Shown: positions 1-8,719, counted from the stretch's first letter. The stretch is 64,000 nt of DNA from Streptomyces sp. RerS4 (GCF_023515955.1 NZ_CP097322.1:496001-560000); one strand, 5' to 3'. Numbers and translations: made by a program. The notes: generated by a model not told the origin, from the letters alone.

Positions 1-612
1 GCGTACTACACGTACACCACCTACCTCACCAAGTACCTGGTCGGCAGCGCGGGCATGGCGAAGACCACCGCCACCCTGGTCAGCTTCACCGCGCTGGCCG
101 TCTTCGCCGTGCTCCAGCCCTTCGCCGGAATGCTGTCCGACCGGATCGGCCGGCGGCCCCTGCTGATCACGTTCGCGGTGGGCTGCACCGTAGGGACGTA
201 TCCGATCATGACCGCGCTCGGGTCGGCGTCCTCGTACTGGTCGGCGCTGGGGCTCTCGCTGCTCGCCCTGGTCATCGTCACCGGCTACACCTCCATCAAC
301 GCGGCGGTCAAGGCCGAGCTGTTCCCGACCCGGGTGCGGGCGCTCGGCGTGGCGCTGCCCTACGCGATCGCCAACGCCCTGTTCGGGGGCACGGCGGAGT
401 ACGTCGCGCTGTGGTTCAAGAGCAGTGGCCACGAGAAGGTGTTCTTCTGGTACGTGTCCGGATGTGCGCTGATCTCGCTGGTGACCTACGTGCTCATGCC
501 CGACACCCGCAACGCCGCGCTCAGCCGCGCCGAGCTGGAGGCCGACGCGCGGGCCGGCGGGGACACGGAACCCGGGGAGGGCCGGGAGCGGCAGGTGGAG
601 GCGGCCCGCTGA
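1..612 (+). CDS. MFS transporter, metabolite:H+ symporter type (5' end outside window)
   Basis: Membrane carrier of the major facilitator superfamily, closest in style to the MHS branch (alpha-ketoglutarate/dicarboxylate permease type). The frame is open from base 1, so the N-terminal half lies outside the window. The visible part holds the second-half motif-A-like loop DRIGRRP followed by alternating hydrophobic segments, then the typical stretch AELFPTRVRALGVALPYAIA before the last helices. The C-terminal tail of about 35 residues is charged and cytoplasmic. The substrate cannot be read from this fragment. It precedes a two-component system by 72 bp, so the pair could regulate it, but that is inference. 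Confidence 0.85.
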   Translation, partial: AYYTYTTYLTKYLVGSAGMAKTTATLVSFTALAVFAVLQPFAGMLSDRIGRRPLLITFAVGCTVGTYPIMTALGSASSYWSALGLSLLALVIVTGYTSINAAVKAELFPTRVRALGVALPYAIANALFGGTAEYVALWFKSSGHEKVFFWYVSGCALISLVTYVLMPDTRNAALSRAELEADARAGGDTEPGEGRERQVEAAR

Positions 613-684
613 CGGCGCCACCGGAGCCCCGGTGCCGGCGTAAGCTGCCGCACCGGGGCACCAAGGGCGCGAGGAGGACCGGCT

Positions 685-1482
685 GTGCACGCGCTGCTCG
701 TCGAGGACGACGACCGAATGGCCCAGGCCCTCGGCACCGCCCTCGCCCAGCGGGGACACACCGTACGCCGGGTCGGCCGGGCCCTGGACGCCCTGCTGCA
801 CCTGCGGGAAGCCGAGTTCGTCCTGCTGGACCTCGGCCTGCCCGACCTGGACGGACTGCAATTGCTGCGGCGGCTGCGCACCGTCTGTGACGCGCCGCTG
901 ATCGTGGTGACCGCGCGGTGCGAGGAGCGCGACATCGTGCAGGGGCTGCGGGCGGGCGCCGACGACTACGTCGTCAAACCGTTCCGGATGGCCGAGTTGA
1001 TGGCCCGCGTCGACACCGTACGCCGTCGCACCGCCCGGCGCTCCGGCGGTCCGGGCGGCGACGGTGGTCCGGACGCCGGCGCCGGGGACGGCCGGCGGCG
1101 GACCGTACGCAGCGGGGACGTCGAGGTGGACCCGGCGGGTCGTACGGTGACCGTGGCCGGCTGCGAAGTACGACTCACGCGGCGCGAGTTCGACGTCCTG
1201 GCCTTCCTGGCCGCCCGCCCGGACGAGGCGCACTCCCGGGAGGAGATCCTCGACCGGATCTGGGGGGACGCCTTCCTCGGCAGCTCCCGCTCCCTGGACG
1301 TCCACGTGGCGGGCATCCGCGCCAAGACCGGCCGCCCCGGGCTCGTGCGTACGGTGCGTGGCTTCGGCTATCGGCTGGGCCGCCCGGCGGCGCCGGGCGA
1401 CGGCACGGACGGCGCGGACGGTGCGCACGGCGCGGACGGCACGGACGGCGTGGGGCCCGGCGAGGCGGGCCGCACGCGGTGA
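685..1482 (+). CDS. OmpR-family two-component response regulator
   Basis: Cytoplasmic DNA-binding response regulator of 265 aa. The N-terminal receiver domain begins ALLVEDDDRM, with the acidic pocket, the phospho-acceptor Asp in LLDLGLPDLDG, the conserved T of VVTAR and the Lys of YVVKPF. After a Gly-rich linker, residues about 140-235 form an OmpR-type winged helix ending in RTVRGFGYRLG. The tail is a low-complexity repeat of Gly-Ala-Asp-Gly, encoded by short DNA repeats near 1394-1450, and is unusual for the family. The GTG start at 685 is supported by GAGGAGG at 671-677. It overlaps the kinase gene by 4 bp (GTGA), so the two are co-translated. Confidence 0.93.
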   Translation: MHALLVEDDDRMAQALGTALAQRGHTVRRVGRALDALLHLREAEFVLLDLGLPDLDGLQLLRRLRTVCDAPLIVVTARCEERDIVQGLRAGADDYVVKPFRMAELMARVDTVRRRTARRSGGPGGDGGPDAGAGDGRRRTVRSGDVEVDPAGRTVTVAGCEVRLTRREFDVLAFLAARPDEAHSREEILDRIWGDAFLGSSRSLDVHVAGIRAKTGRPGLVRTVRGFGYRLGRPAAPGDGTDGADGAHGADGTDGVGPGEAGRTR

Positions 1483-2882
1483 GGCGCAGGCTCCTCACCG
1501 TGCTGCTGGTCCTCATGGGTACCGCGACCCTGCTCTTGTGCGTGCCGCTGGGCGACGCCTACGCGCGCGGACGGACGGAGCACCTGCTGCTGCAACGGCG
1601 CTCGGAGGCCGTGCGGTTCGCGGATCTGGCCGAGCGGATGCGCACCGAGGCGGACCGTGCGGAGCTGTCCCGCGAGATCGATCGGTACGCGCAGTTGTAC
1701 GGGGCCTCGGTGGCCGTGGTCGACACGGCGGGCGACACGCTCGTGCGGGCCGGCGCCGCCGACTCGGCAGGCGAGGCCGGCATGGCCGAGGCCCAGGGCC
1801 GTGCGCTCACCGGACGCTCCACCGACCGGCTGCCGACGATCCGTCCCTGGGGGCCGCGCAGTGTCGTCGTGGCCGAACCGGTGGGCCGGGACGAGCGGGT
1901 GAGCGGTGCGGTGCTGATGACCCTGCCCACGAGCGCGGCCCGGCGGGACGTGACGCTGCGCTGGGGGTTGCTCTCCGTCGCCGCGTTCGCCGCGTTCGCG
2001 GCGGCCGCGCTGGTCGCGGTGGGGATCGCGCGCTGGCTGCTGCGTCCCGTGCTCGATCTCGACCGGGCGGTGGAGAGGCTGGCGGCGGGCAGCTTCGGGG
2101 CGCGTGCGGACGCCGATTCGGGGCCGCCCGAACTGCGGCGGCTGCGCAGGCACTTCAACGCCATGGCGCAGGCCGTGGCCGAATCCGACGGGCGCCGGCG
2201 CGACTTCGTCGCCGATGCCTCCCACCAGCTCCGCAACCCGCTGGCCACGCTGGTGTTGCGGATGGAGAACGTCGAACGGTACGTCGCCCCCGGGCCCGGC
2301 AGGGCCGAGCACGCCGGCGCCCTGGACGAGGCGGAGCGCCTGGAGGAGCTGCTCGACGGGCTGCTCGTCCTCGCGCGGGTGGAATCGGCCCCGGCGGAAC
2401 TGCGTGAGCAGGACGTCACGCGGGCGGTTCGGGAGCGGGTGGCGGCCTGGGGCCCGGTGTTCCAGGACGCGGGGCTGGAGTTGACGGCCGACGAGCTCCC
2501 GGAGCGGCTGGTCGTGCGCGCGCTCCCGGATGCCGTGGGGCGCGTCCTGGACGCCCTCCTCGACAACGCGGTGAAGTTCGTGCCGCCCGGCGGCGGCGTC
2601 GAGGTGCGCGTGTCGCGCGGTGTCCGCGGTGAGGCGCTCGTACGCGTCTCGGACGACGGGCCCGGCGTGGCGCCGGACCAACTTCCCCTGCTGTTACGGC
2701 GCTTCGCGCGCGCCCCCGAGCACCAGAACGTGCGCGGCAGCGGCCTCGGGCTGGCCATCGCCGAGGAGATCGCCCGGGTCGGCGGGGGCGGGCTGGAGGC
2801 GCGCGCGAACGAGCCGCACGGGCTGGTCGTGGAACTGCGCCTGCCGGTCGTGCGGGGGTTTCAGCCGTACACCGAGCGGTAG
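1479..2882 (+). CDS. Sensor histidine kinase (HisKA/HATPase_c), membrane bound
   Basis: Partner kinase of the preceding regulator, 467 aa from the GTG at 1479 that overlaps the upstream stop. One transmembrane helix lies near residues 5-24 and a second near 162-187; they flank an extracytoplasmic sensor region of about 135 aa. A HAMP segment follows, then the H-box ASHQLRNPL with phospho-acceptor His249, the N-box LLDNAVKF, DDGPGV and GSGLGLAIAEE. The codon at 2694-2696 is TTA in frame, so translation should depend on the bldA tRNA if the strain follows usual Streptomyces rules. Its 3' end overlaps the convergent TAXI lipoprotein gene by 22 bp. That association suggests a TctDE-like sensing arrangement (inference). 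Confidence 0.93.
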   Translation: MRRRLLTVLLVLMGTATLLLCVPLGDAYARGRTEHLLLQRRSEAVRFADLAERMRTEADRAELSREIDRYAQLYGASVAVVDTAGDTLVRAGAADSAGEAGMAEAQGRALTGRSTDRLPTIRPWGPRSVVVAEPVGRDERVSGAVLMTLPTSAARRDVTLRWGLLSVAAFAAFAAAALVAVGIARWLLRPVLDLDRAVERLAAGSFGARADADSGPPELRRLRRHFNAMAQAVAESDGRRRDFVADASHQLRNPLATLVLRMENVERYVAPGPGRAEHAGALDEAERLEELLDGLLVLARVESAPAELREQDVTRAVRERVAAWGPVFQDAGLELTADELPERLVVRALPDAVGRVLDALLDNAVKFVPPGGGVEVRVSRGVRGEALVRVSDDGPGVAPDQLPLLLRRFARAPEHQNVRGSGLGLAIAEEIARVGGGGLEARANEPHGLVVELRLPVVRGFQPYTER

Positions 2883-3835
2883 TGGGCGGCGGCGCCCGGG
2901 TGCAGGGGAACCCGCCCGGTCGAGATGGCGAACCGGGGCTCCAGCCGGGCGCCCGCCGTGACCTCGCGCAACAGGTCCCGCCACTGGTCGAACACCACAC
3001 GCAGCAGGTCGCGGATGATGTCCGGCGGTACGTCGGCGCGGGCCAGGAGGTAGTTGCCGACGCCGATGGTGGCGACGGGCGCGGACAGCCCGTACACCCC
3101 GGCGGGCAGGGTGACCGCCGTGTAGACGGGCCCGTATCGCTCCCGGAGCGGGTCGACGCGGGCGTCCAACGGCAGGAATCGCAGCGGGCGTTCGCGGGCC
3201 AGCTCGGCGAGGGCCGGTGTGGGGACGCCACCGGACCAGAAGAGCGCGTCCACGGCGCCGTCGCGCAGGGCGCCCACCGACTCGGCCAGCCCCAGGGCCC
3301 GCTCCCCCGGCGCCTCGACGCCGCTCCCGGCCGGCGCGGCGGCCCGTAGGACCCGGCCCGCCACCACCTGGACGCCCGAGCCGGGCGCGCCGACGGCCAC
3401 GGCACGGCCCGCGAGGTCGCCGACGTCGTGCACGGGGCCGTCGGCGGGGACGAGGAGGTGCGTGTAGTTGACGTAGACGCGGGCCAGGGCCGTCATGGTG
3501 GTGACCGGCCCGGTGAACGACTCGCGTCCCAGGGTCGCGTCCTCCGCCACGTCCGCCATGGACAGGGCGAGTTCGACGGTGCCCTCGTGCAGCCGGCGCA
3601 GGTTGTCCACGCTCGCCGCGGTGGTCACGGGCACCAGCCGCGGGCCCCGGCCGCTCGCGGCGACGGCCCGTGCCAGGGCCTTGCCGAACGCGTTGTACGG
3701 CCCGCCCTCCGGGCCGGTGGCCAGCCGCAGCCGCCGCTCCGGAGCGGAGCCGCCCGTACACCCGCCCAAGGTCGCGGCGAGCGCCGCGACCCCGGCGCCC
3801 AACACCCTTCGTCGGCCCATCCCCGCGCTGCTCAT
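2861..3835 (-). CDS. TAXI-family TRAP-type solute-binding lipoprotein
   Basis: Extracytoplasmic substrate-binding protein of the TAXI family, 324 aa. The N-terminus has GRRRVLGAG followed by a hydrophobic run and a lipobox ending LGGC with Cys26, so it should be a lipoprotein, possibly exported by Tat. The mature part begins with the family-typical LATGPEGGPYNAFG and later has SGVQVVAG and the conserved FWSGGVPTPA region. TRAP systems normally include membrane permease subunits; none is encoded nearby. The gene is convergent with the kinase gene and overlaps it. It may therefore present ligand to the sensor kinase rather than feed a transporter; this is inference from context. Confidence 0.88.
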   Translation of the reverse strand: MSSAGMGRRRVLGAGVAALAATLGGCTGGSAPERRLRLATGPEGGPYNAFGKALARAVAASGRGPRLVPVTTAASVDNLRRLHEGTVELALSMADVAEDATLGRESFTGPVTTMTALARVYVNYTHLLVPADGPVHDVGDLAGRAVAVGAPGSGVQVVAGRVLRAAAPAGSGVEAPGERALGLAESVGALRDGAVDALFWSGGVPTPALAELARERPLRFLPLDARVDPLRERYGPVYTAVTLPAGVYGLSAPVATIGVGNYLLARADVPPDIIRDLLRVVFDQWRDLLREVTAGARLEPRFAISTGRVPLHPGAAAHYRSVYG

Positions 3836-3919
3836 CGCGCCACCTTAGGGGGTGTCGGGGCCCGGCCCGCCGACCACGACCAGGTCGAAGGCGTCCACGA
3901 ACCGGCGCCGCCGCCCGAG

Positions 3920-4411
3920 TCAGGCAGGGTGTCCGGGGTCGATCCGCTTGACGTCGCTGTAGCGCAGCAGGGCGGGAGCGGTGCGCGGTGGGGGGGAGAC
4001 CTCGGTGGGGGCGAGGAGGAAGCCCTCGTGGTCGCCTCCGTCGATCCGTGTCTCGATCCGGCCGACGAACCAGGCGCGGGCGTCGGCCAACAGGGGGCTG
4101 CCGTCGGCGCTCGGTCGCCAGTCGATCCGGGCGAACTTGTCCACCTCGTCGCCCGTCTCGCCGCCGAACAGCTCGGCCACCGAGCGCCGGTCGCGGTCGA
4201 GTACGTGCACGGCGAGGTGCGAGGCGCCACGGGCGACGCGATAGGTGTGGTTGACCTTGGAGAGCCACACCGTGAACCGCGGTGGCCGGATCGAACACTG
4301 CGAGGCGAAGCCCACCAGGCAGCCGGACCGCTCGCCCCCGGCCGCGACGGTGACCACGTACACGGGCCCGTCGAGGAGTTCGGCGAACGCGTCGAGTTCC
4401 GTCTCGGTCAC
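3920..4411 (-). CDS. Flavin reductase-like (FMN-binding split-barrel) protein
   Basis: About 163 aa with the flavin-reductase-like split barrel: VYVVTVAAGGERSGCLVGFA, then SKVNHTYRVARGASHLAVHVL and a C-terminal FLLAPTEVS. Such proteins bind FMN and often reduce free flavin for a partner enzyme or act as small oxidoreductases. I place the start at the GTG at 4411, which has AGGGAG five bases upstream. The open frame continues to an ATG at 4501, but that start has no ribosome-binding site and would add an unconserved, Arg-rich extension. It is divergent from the NAD(P)H oxidoreductase gene at 4570, so the two may share a control region in the 158-bp gap. Confidence 0.8.
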   Translation of the reverse strand: MTETELDAFAELLDGPVYVVTVAAGGERSGCLVGFASQCSIRPPRFTVWLSKVNHTYRVARGASHLAVHVLDRDRRSVAELFGGETGDEVDKFARIDWRPSADGSPLLADARAWFVGRIETRIDGGDHEGFLLAPTEVSPPPRTAPALLRYSDVKRIDPGHPA

Positions 4412-4569
4412 AACCGCTCCCTGCCTGATCCGCTCGTGCGTCACGCTCGCGAGGTCGCGCGGGCGCCTACCCCGGTCATCGGCGCGCAACCGCGACGACA
4501 TGAGCCGCGCCGGCAGTCGGCCGTCCCGGATGCGTACACTCCCACGCAGCTTCTACAGGGGGACGAACA

Positions 4570-5163
4570 ATGCGTACCGGGGTCTATCTCGCACACCCAC
4601 GTCCGGGCAGCTTCAACCACGCCGTGTTCGAGGCCGTGGTGGAGGAATTGCGCGGCCGCGGTTGCCATGTGCTCGCGCACGATCTCTGCGCCGAAGGGTT
4701 CACACCCTCATCCGCCGCCGCCGAGACGCGGACGGTCCAACCGGCCGGGGTGGCCGTCGACCCGCAGGTGGCTCTGCACCAGGCCGAAGTGGCCACCCTC
4801 GACACCTTGGTGTTCATCCACCCGAACTGGTGGGGCATGCCGCCCGCCGTGCTCACGGGCTGGGTGCAGCGCGTACTGGCGCCCGGTGTGGCGTACAAGC
4901 TCGAATCCGCGCAGGGCGAGCCCGCCGGGCTGCTGAAGGCCGGCCGGGCCCTGGTCCTGAACACCTCGGACACTCCGGCGGACCGCGAGGAGAGCGAATT
5001 CGGGGATCCGTTGGACCGCATCTGGTCGGCCTGCGTCCTGCCGTACGTCGGGGTCACCGACGTACGCCGGGTCGTCTTCCGTACGGTCACCGATTCGACC
5101 GACGCAACGCGTGCGTCCTGGCTGCGCCAGGCGCGTGAGCACGCCGCGGCACTGCTGGCCTGA
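4570..5163 (+). CDS. NAD(P)H-dependent oxidoreductase, flavodoxin-fold (NQO/MdaB-like)
   Basis: Cytoplasmic flavodoxin-fold quinone/NAD(P)H oxidoreductase of 197 aa. It starts GVYLAHPRPGSFNHAVFEA, the phosphate-binding loop seen in NQO1/KefF-type proteins, and has FIHPNWWGMPPAVLTGWVQRV, the conserved segment lining the FMN and quinone pocket. Such enzymes carry out two-electron reduction of quinones and related electrophiles. The ATG at 4570 follows an AGGGGG Shine-Dalgarno at 8-nt spacing. The specific substrate cannot be deduced. Confidence 0.88.
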   Translation: MRTGVYLAHPRPGSFNHAVFEAVVEELRGRGCHVLAHDLCAEGFTPSSAAAETRTVQPAGVAVDPQVALHQAEVATLDTLVFIHPNWWGMPPAVLTGWVQRVLAPGVAYKLESAQGEPAGLLKAGRALVLNTSDTPADREESEFGDPLDRIWSACVLPYVGVTDVRRVVFRTVTDSTDATRASWLRQAREHAAALLA

Positions 5164-5226
5164 CTCCGAGCGCGGGGCGGGGGCGATACTGATCGTGACA
5201 GTCGATGTCTCCGAGGGGAGCCGTTC

Positions 5227-5832
5227 ATGACCACGGCGAAAGACCTGTTCATCATCGCCATGGACCCGCGACAGCGGCGCTCCGTGGGGCAGGGCGACCT
5301 GTCACTCGCGCTCGCGGCAGCCGAGCTGATCGACCTCATCGACGCACACGCCATCACCGTGGACGGCGACCGCATCGTACCGGGCGAGCCGGCGGCGCCG
5401 GCCGATCGGCTCCTCGGTGAGGCGGCGACCGCCCTCACTCGGCAGGCGCCCTACGAGCGGATCGAGGACTGGCTGTGGCGCCGGGGCCGTGACCTCTCGG
5501 CGGCGTACCAGACCGCCCTGGAGGAGGACGGTGAACTGACGCGCAAGCGCGGCGGTCGCTCGCCGTTCGGGGCCGAGCGCGTGGAACCGGTCGACACCCC
5601 CGCCCGCCGTCGGGCCGTCGAGCGCCGGGAGGGACAGGAGCCCGTCCTCGCCGCGCTCGCCTCGGTCGTCGGCATCGACGGCGAACGAACCGAGGACGAT
5701 CCCGGCCTCGACGACGACTCGGTGACGACCGTGCTGGCCGTCGCCCACGACGCGGTGATGGAGCTGGAGGCCGTACGCCAGCGGCGATCCATCGAGAACG
5801 CGGCCTTCGCCAACATCTGGCGCGGCCCGTGA
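5227..5832 (+). CDS. GPP34 (GOLPH3/Vps74-like) family phosphoprotein
   Basis: Cytoplasmic, 201 aa. The all-helical GPP34 domain is recognisable from DLFIIAMDP, LSLALAAAELIDLI and the later TVLAVAHDAVMELEAVRQRR. Eukaryotic relatives bind phosphatidylinositol-4-phosphate; the many actinobacterial copies have no settled function, although membrane-lipid sensing is often suggested. The start at 5227 has GAGGGGAG upstream. It stands alone, 63 bp after the oxidoreductase, and may be read through from it. Confidence 0.85.
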   Translation: MTTAKDLFIIAMDPRQRRSVGQGDLSLALAAAELIDLIDAHAITVDGDRIVPGEPAAPADRLLGEAATALTRQAPYERIEDWLWRRGRDLSAAYQTALEEDGELTRKRGGRSPFGAERVEPVDTPARRRAVERREGQEPVLAALASVVGIDGERTEDDPGLDDDSVTTVLAVAHDAVMELEAVRQRRSIENAAFANIWRGP

Positions 5833-5858
5833 CTCGCCCGCCCGTTCGCTGACCTGGA

Positions 5859-6089
5859 TCAGATGATGTGGATGCGCTCCAGAGCGCCTTCGGTGTCACG
5901 GATCATCAGGTCGTGACCCTTGGCCCGCTCCTGCTCGATGAAACCGAGCAGGAGAACGGCCCGGTTGATGACGTCGGACTTGCTGACGCCGCTCGCCGCG
6001 ACGAGCTCGGAGACGATGGTCACGGCGGGCGGGCAGAGCGTCACCGAGTAGCGCTCCGTGTCGGGGTGCGGAGGCAGCTGCTGAACCAT
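5859..6089 (-). CDS. Small ribbon-helix-helix type protein
   Basis: A 76-aa protein with the outline of an RHH (CopG/MetJ-like) DNA-binding fold: a short strand ERYSVTL, a helix from PPAVTIVSELVAASG, then SKSDVINRAVLLLGFI, the usual turn-helix segment. The remaining 25 residues are charged. A clear AAAGGA lies 7 nt before the ATG at 6089. No toxin-like neighbour follows, so it looks like a free-standing regulator rather than half of a toxin-antitoxin pair. The 3' end converges on the GPP34 gene with 26 bp between them. Confidence 0.75.
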   Translation of the reverse strand: MVQQLPPHPDTERYSVTLCPPAVTIVSELVAASGVSKSDVINRAVLLLGFIEQERAKGHDLMIRDTEGALERIHII

Positions 6090-6289
6090 GGCGATTTCCT
6101 TTCAACGAGGTGATGACCGCACCACAGTTGCACGGTTCTGGTGCGGAAGCGATTCATTTACACACCAGCCGCGCGACCGCGCGCAGCACGGCGCAGCGTC
6201 GGGGCTGCCGGCCCGGGCGCGCGGGTCGGGACGGGGGGACCTAGGCTCGGACAGTCGACCGTAACGGCGTAAAGGCGGAGGAATCCGAC

Positions 6290-7129
6290 ATGACCGAGGC
6301 GAGCGAAGCAGCCCGAGCCGACCACGCCCTCAAGGCGAAGCACCGTGCCATGTGGGCGCTGGGCGACTATCCCTCCGTGGCGTCGCACGTCATCCCGGAG
6401 CTGGGTGGCCTGCTGGTACGCGAGTGCGGCGTCCAGCGCGGGGACCGCGTGCTCGACGTCGCCGCCGGCGCGGGCAACGCGGCCATCCCGGCCGCCCTCC
6501 TCGGCGCCGACGTCGTGGCCTGCGACCTCACCCCCGAGCTTCTGGAGGTCGGACGCCACCTCGCGACGGGGCGCGGGGCGCGGCTGGACTGGAGGGAGGC
6601 GGACGCCGAGGCCCTGCCCTTCGCGGAGGGCGAGTTCGACACGGTGATGTCCTGCGTCGGCGTCATGTTCGCCCCGCACCACCAGCGGGCCGCCGACGAG
6701 CTGGTCCGGGTCTGCCGCCCCGGCGGCACCATCGGACTGATCAACTGGACCCCCGAAGGGTTCATCGGGCAGATGTTCACCACCATGCGCCCGTACGCGC
6801 CCCCGCCACCGCCCGGCGCCCAGCCGCCCCCGCTGTGGGGCGACCCGGAGCACGTGCACACCCTGCTCGGGGACCGGGTCACCGACGTGGACGCCCGCCG
6901 GCAGACGCTGCGCGTCGACCGGTTCGCCCGGCCGGAGGACTTCCGCGAGTTCTTCAAGACCTGCTACGGGCCGACCATCGCCACGTACCGCGCCATCGCC
7001 GACGATCCCGAACGGGTGAACGCCCTCGACTCCGCCCTCGCGGACCTGGCCGCCCGGCACCTGGCCGACGGGGTCATGGAGTGGGAATACCTGCTGCTCA
7101 CGGCGCACCGGACCGGGACCGACAGGTAA
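6290..7129 (+). CDS. Class I SAM-dependent methyltransferase (UbiE/type 11)
   Basis: A 279-aa cytosolic methyltransferase. Motif I is VLDVAAGAGNAAIPAALLG, followed by the acidic DLTPELLEVG, DAEALPFAEGEFDTVMSCVG (motif II) and RVCRPGGTIGLINWTPEG (motif III), all typical of the UbiE-like type 11 fold. The C-terminal 90 residues form a lid domain with FREFFKTCYGP. The substrate is not predictable. The ATG has GGCGGAGG upstream. Just after the stop, the decamer TAAGGAGGCG is tandemly duplicated at 7127-7146, a small local duplication. Confidence 0.88.
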   Translation: MTEASEAARADHALKAKHRAMWALGDYPSVASHVIPELGGLLVRECGVQRGDRVLDVAAGAGNAAIPAALLGADVVACDLTPELLEVGRHLATGRGARLDWREADAEALPFAEGEFDTVMSCVGVMFAPHHQRAADELVRVCRPGGTIGLINWTPEGFIGQMFTTMRPYAPPPPPGAQPPPLWGDPEHVHTLLGDRVTDVDARRQTLRVDRFARPEDFREFFKTCYGPTIATYRAIADDPERVNALDSALADLAARHLADGVMEWEYLLLTAHRTGTDR

Positions 7130-7164
7130 GGAGGCGTAAGGAGGCGGCTACCCCGTTCGAGGAG

Positions 7165-8076
7165 TCACAGGGGGTCGCCGAGTGGCCCGTGCTCCTCTTC
7201 CAGGTCGCGCGCCCAGTGGGCGGCGAAGTCCGGCTGCGTGCCGTCCGCGTCGGTGAACCCGTATTCCCGGTACAGGCCCCACGTGGCGAGGGCCCTGCCG
7301 GTCTTGGCCATGACGTGGCGGTCGGCGGCCAGGGCGGCGACGGCCCGACCCAGGTAGGCGGGCGATTCGGAGTGGGCGAAGCTCGGGTCCCGCTCCGCGC
7401 CTCGGGTCCACGTGGCCTCGGTGACGCCGAAATGCTCCAGCAGGGCCTCCGAGCGCAGGAAGCCGGGGGATATCGCCACGGCGGCGACACCGTGCGGCTT
7501 CAGCTCGGCCGCCTGGCCGACCGCGAGACGGATCACGGCGGACTTCGCCAGGTCGTAGAAGAACGAGCCCCGGTACCGGGCGGTGTTGCCGTCGGTGACC
7601 TCCACGACCAGGCCGCTGTTGCGCGCGACCATCAGCGGCAGCGCGAACCGGCTGGTGATCACGTGGGTCTCCACCGCCTGCCGCAGCAGCCGGAGCCCGG
7701 TCTCCAGGTCCTGCTCCCACAGGGGGTGTTCCCAGTCGGTCAACGGGTCGCCTCCCCAGACGCAGTTGACGAGGACGTCGAGCCGCCCGTCCTGCTCCGC
7801 CGCGATCCGCTCGACCAAGGCCCGGACCTCCTCGGGACTGCTGTGGTCGGTACGGACCGGGATGCCGAGGCCGCCCGCGGCGGTGACCCGTCGGGCGCTG
7901 TCCTCGATGGTTTCCGGACGGTCGAGGTCGGAGCGCCCGGCGGCGCTGCTGCGGCCGGTGACGTAGACCGTCGCGCCGGCCGCGCCCAACTCGACGGCGA
8001 TGCCCCGGCCGCCGCCCCGGGTGCCACCGGCGACCAGGGCCACCTTTCCGGTCAGGGGACGTATGTCGGTCGTCAT
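7165..8076 (-). CDS. Short-chain dehydrogenase/reductase (SDR)
   Basis: NAD(P)-dependent oxidoreductase of 303 aa. The Rossmann entry is VALVAGGTRGGGRGIA, a variant of TGxxxGxG, and the active-site pair is in FFYDLAKSAVIRL (YxxxK). The C-terminal 60 residues extend past the usual SDR core. The start is the ATG at 8076 with GAGGAG six bases upstream. The open frame runs 29 codons further, into the regulator gene, but lacks conservation there. It overlaps the TetR gene by 4 bp (ATGA), so the repressor and this enzyme form an operon. The enzyme is probably induced by the repressor's ligand. Confidence 0.92.
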   Translation of the reverse strand: MTTDIRPLTGKVALVAGGTRGGGRGIAVELGAAGATVYVTGRSSAAGRSDLDRPETIEDSARRVTAAGGLGIPVRTDHSSPEEVRALVERIAAEQDGRLDVLVNCVWGGDPLTDWEHPLWEQDLETGLRLLRQAVETHVITSRFALPLMVARNSGLVVEVTDGNTARYRGSFFYDLAKSAVIRLAVGQAAELKPHGVAAVAISPGFLRSEALLEHFGVTEATWTRGAERDPSFAHSESPAYLGRAVAALAADRHVMAKTGRALATWGLYREYGFTDADGTQPDFAAHWARDLEEEHGPLGDPL

Positions 8077-8675
8077 GATTGCTCCTCGATGTGTGGGGCG
8101 AGTACGGCGTCGAGTTCCCGGCGGAGCCGCTGGTCGAGGGCGCCCTGCCGGTCGAGCGCCCACGTCAGGCCCGCCCCGGCGGTGATCGCCTGGACGGTGG
8201 CGGCCAGTGCCGTGATGTCGGTTCCGGCGCGTAGCTCCCCCGTGGCGGCGGCCTCCGACAGCAGTTCCTCGATCGCCTGCCCGTGGGCTTGGTGGACGGC
8301 GAGGGCGCGCTCGTGGAGCTGCGGGTCGACGAGGTCGGCGCAGAGGAAGGCCAGGTGGTGGGCGTAGCTCTCCGGTGTGGCCATCACGGCCGCCGATTCC
8401 GTGGTCAGGGCGGCGACGGCCGCCAGCGCGGAGGAGTGCGATCGACGCACGCGTCCGGCCGTCTCGTGCGCGTCCTTCACGGACTGGTCGGCGAGTGCGA
8501 GGAGCAGTCCGTGCTTGGACCCGAACCGCTGCACGAGCGTGCCCGGTACGAGTCCCACCTCGCGGGCCACGGCGGCCAGCGTGAGCCCCGGGGGCCCCAC
8601 CCGGCCCATGACCCGGGCCGCGGCCCGCAGGATCACCAGATCATCGACCCCTCGGGGACGTCCCACGGTCGCCAC
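8073..8675 (-). CDS. TetR-family transcriptional repressor
   Basis: A 200-aa regulator. Residues about 12-58 form the TetR helix-turn-helix (LRAAARVMGRVGPPGLTLAA, then VAREVGLVPGTLVQRFGSKH). The remainder is the ligand-binding and dimerisation domain. It is the first gene of a two-gene operon with the SDR. A perfect 10-bp inverted repeat 18 bp upstream of its start fits an autoregulatory operator. The inducer is unknown. Confidence 0.92.
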   Translation of the reverse strand: MATVGRPRGVDDLVILRAAARVMGRVGPPGLTLAAVAREVGLVPGTLVQRFGSKHGLLLALADQSVKDAHETAGRVRRSHSSALAAVAALTTESAAVMATPESYAHHLAFLCADLVDPQLHERALAVHQAHGQAIEELLSEAAATGELRAGTDITALAATVQAITAGAGLTWALDRQGALDQRLRRELDAVLAPHIEEQS

Positions 8676-8693
8676 CCCTCTCGCTCCCGCTCG

Positions 8694-8719
8694 TTAATAA
8701 ATGGCTGTTCATTTATTAA
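8694..8719. promoter_or_regulatory. Palindromic operator upstream of the TetR/SDR operon
   Basis: Perfect inverted repeat: TTAATAAATG at 8694-8703 and CATTTATTAA at 8710-8719, separated by GCTGTT. It is strikingly AT-rich in a GC-rich genome and sits 18 bp upstream of the repressor start, where the promoter must lie. Binding by the adjacent TetR protein is inferred from position and symmetry. Confidence 0.75.

Noticed and set aside
4412..4501. N-terminal extension of the flavin reductase to the ATG at 4501
   Set aside because: No Shine-Dalgarno and an unconserved Arg/Asp-rich sequence; the GTG at 4411 has a good site.
6352..8367. 671-aa + strand ORF
   Set aside because: It is a shadow of the methyltransferase and the opposite-strand SDR/TetR genes; Arg/Pro/Gly-rich with no domain.
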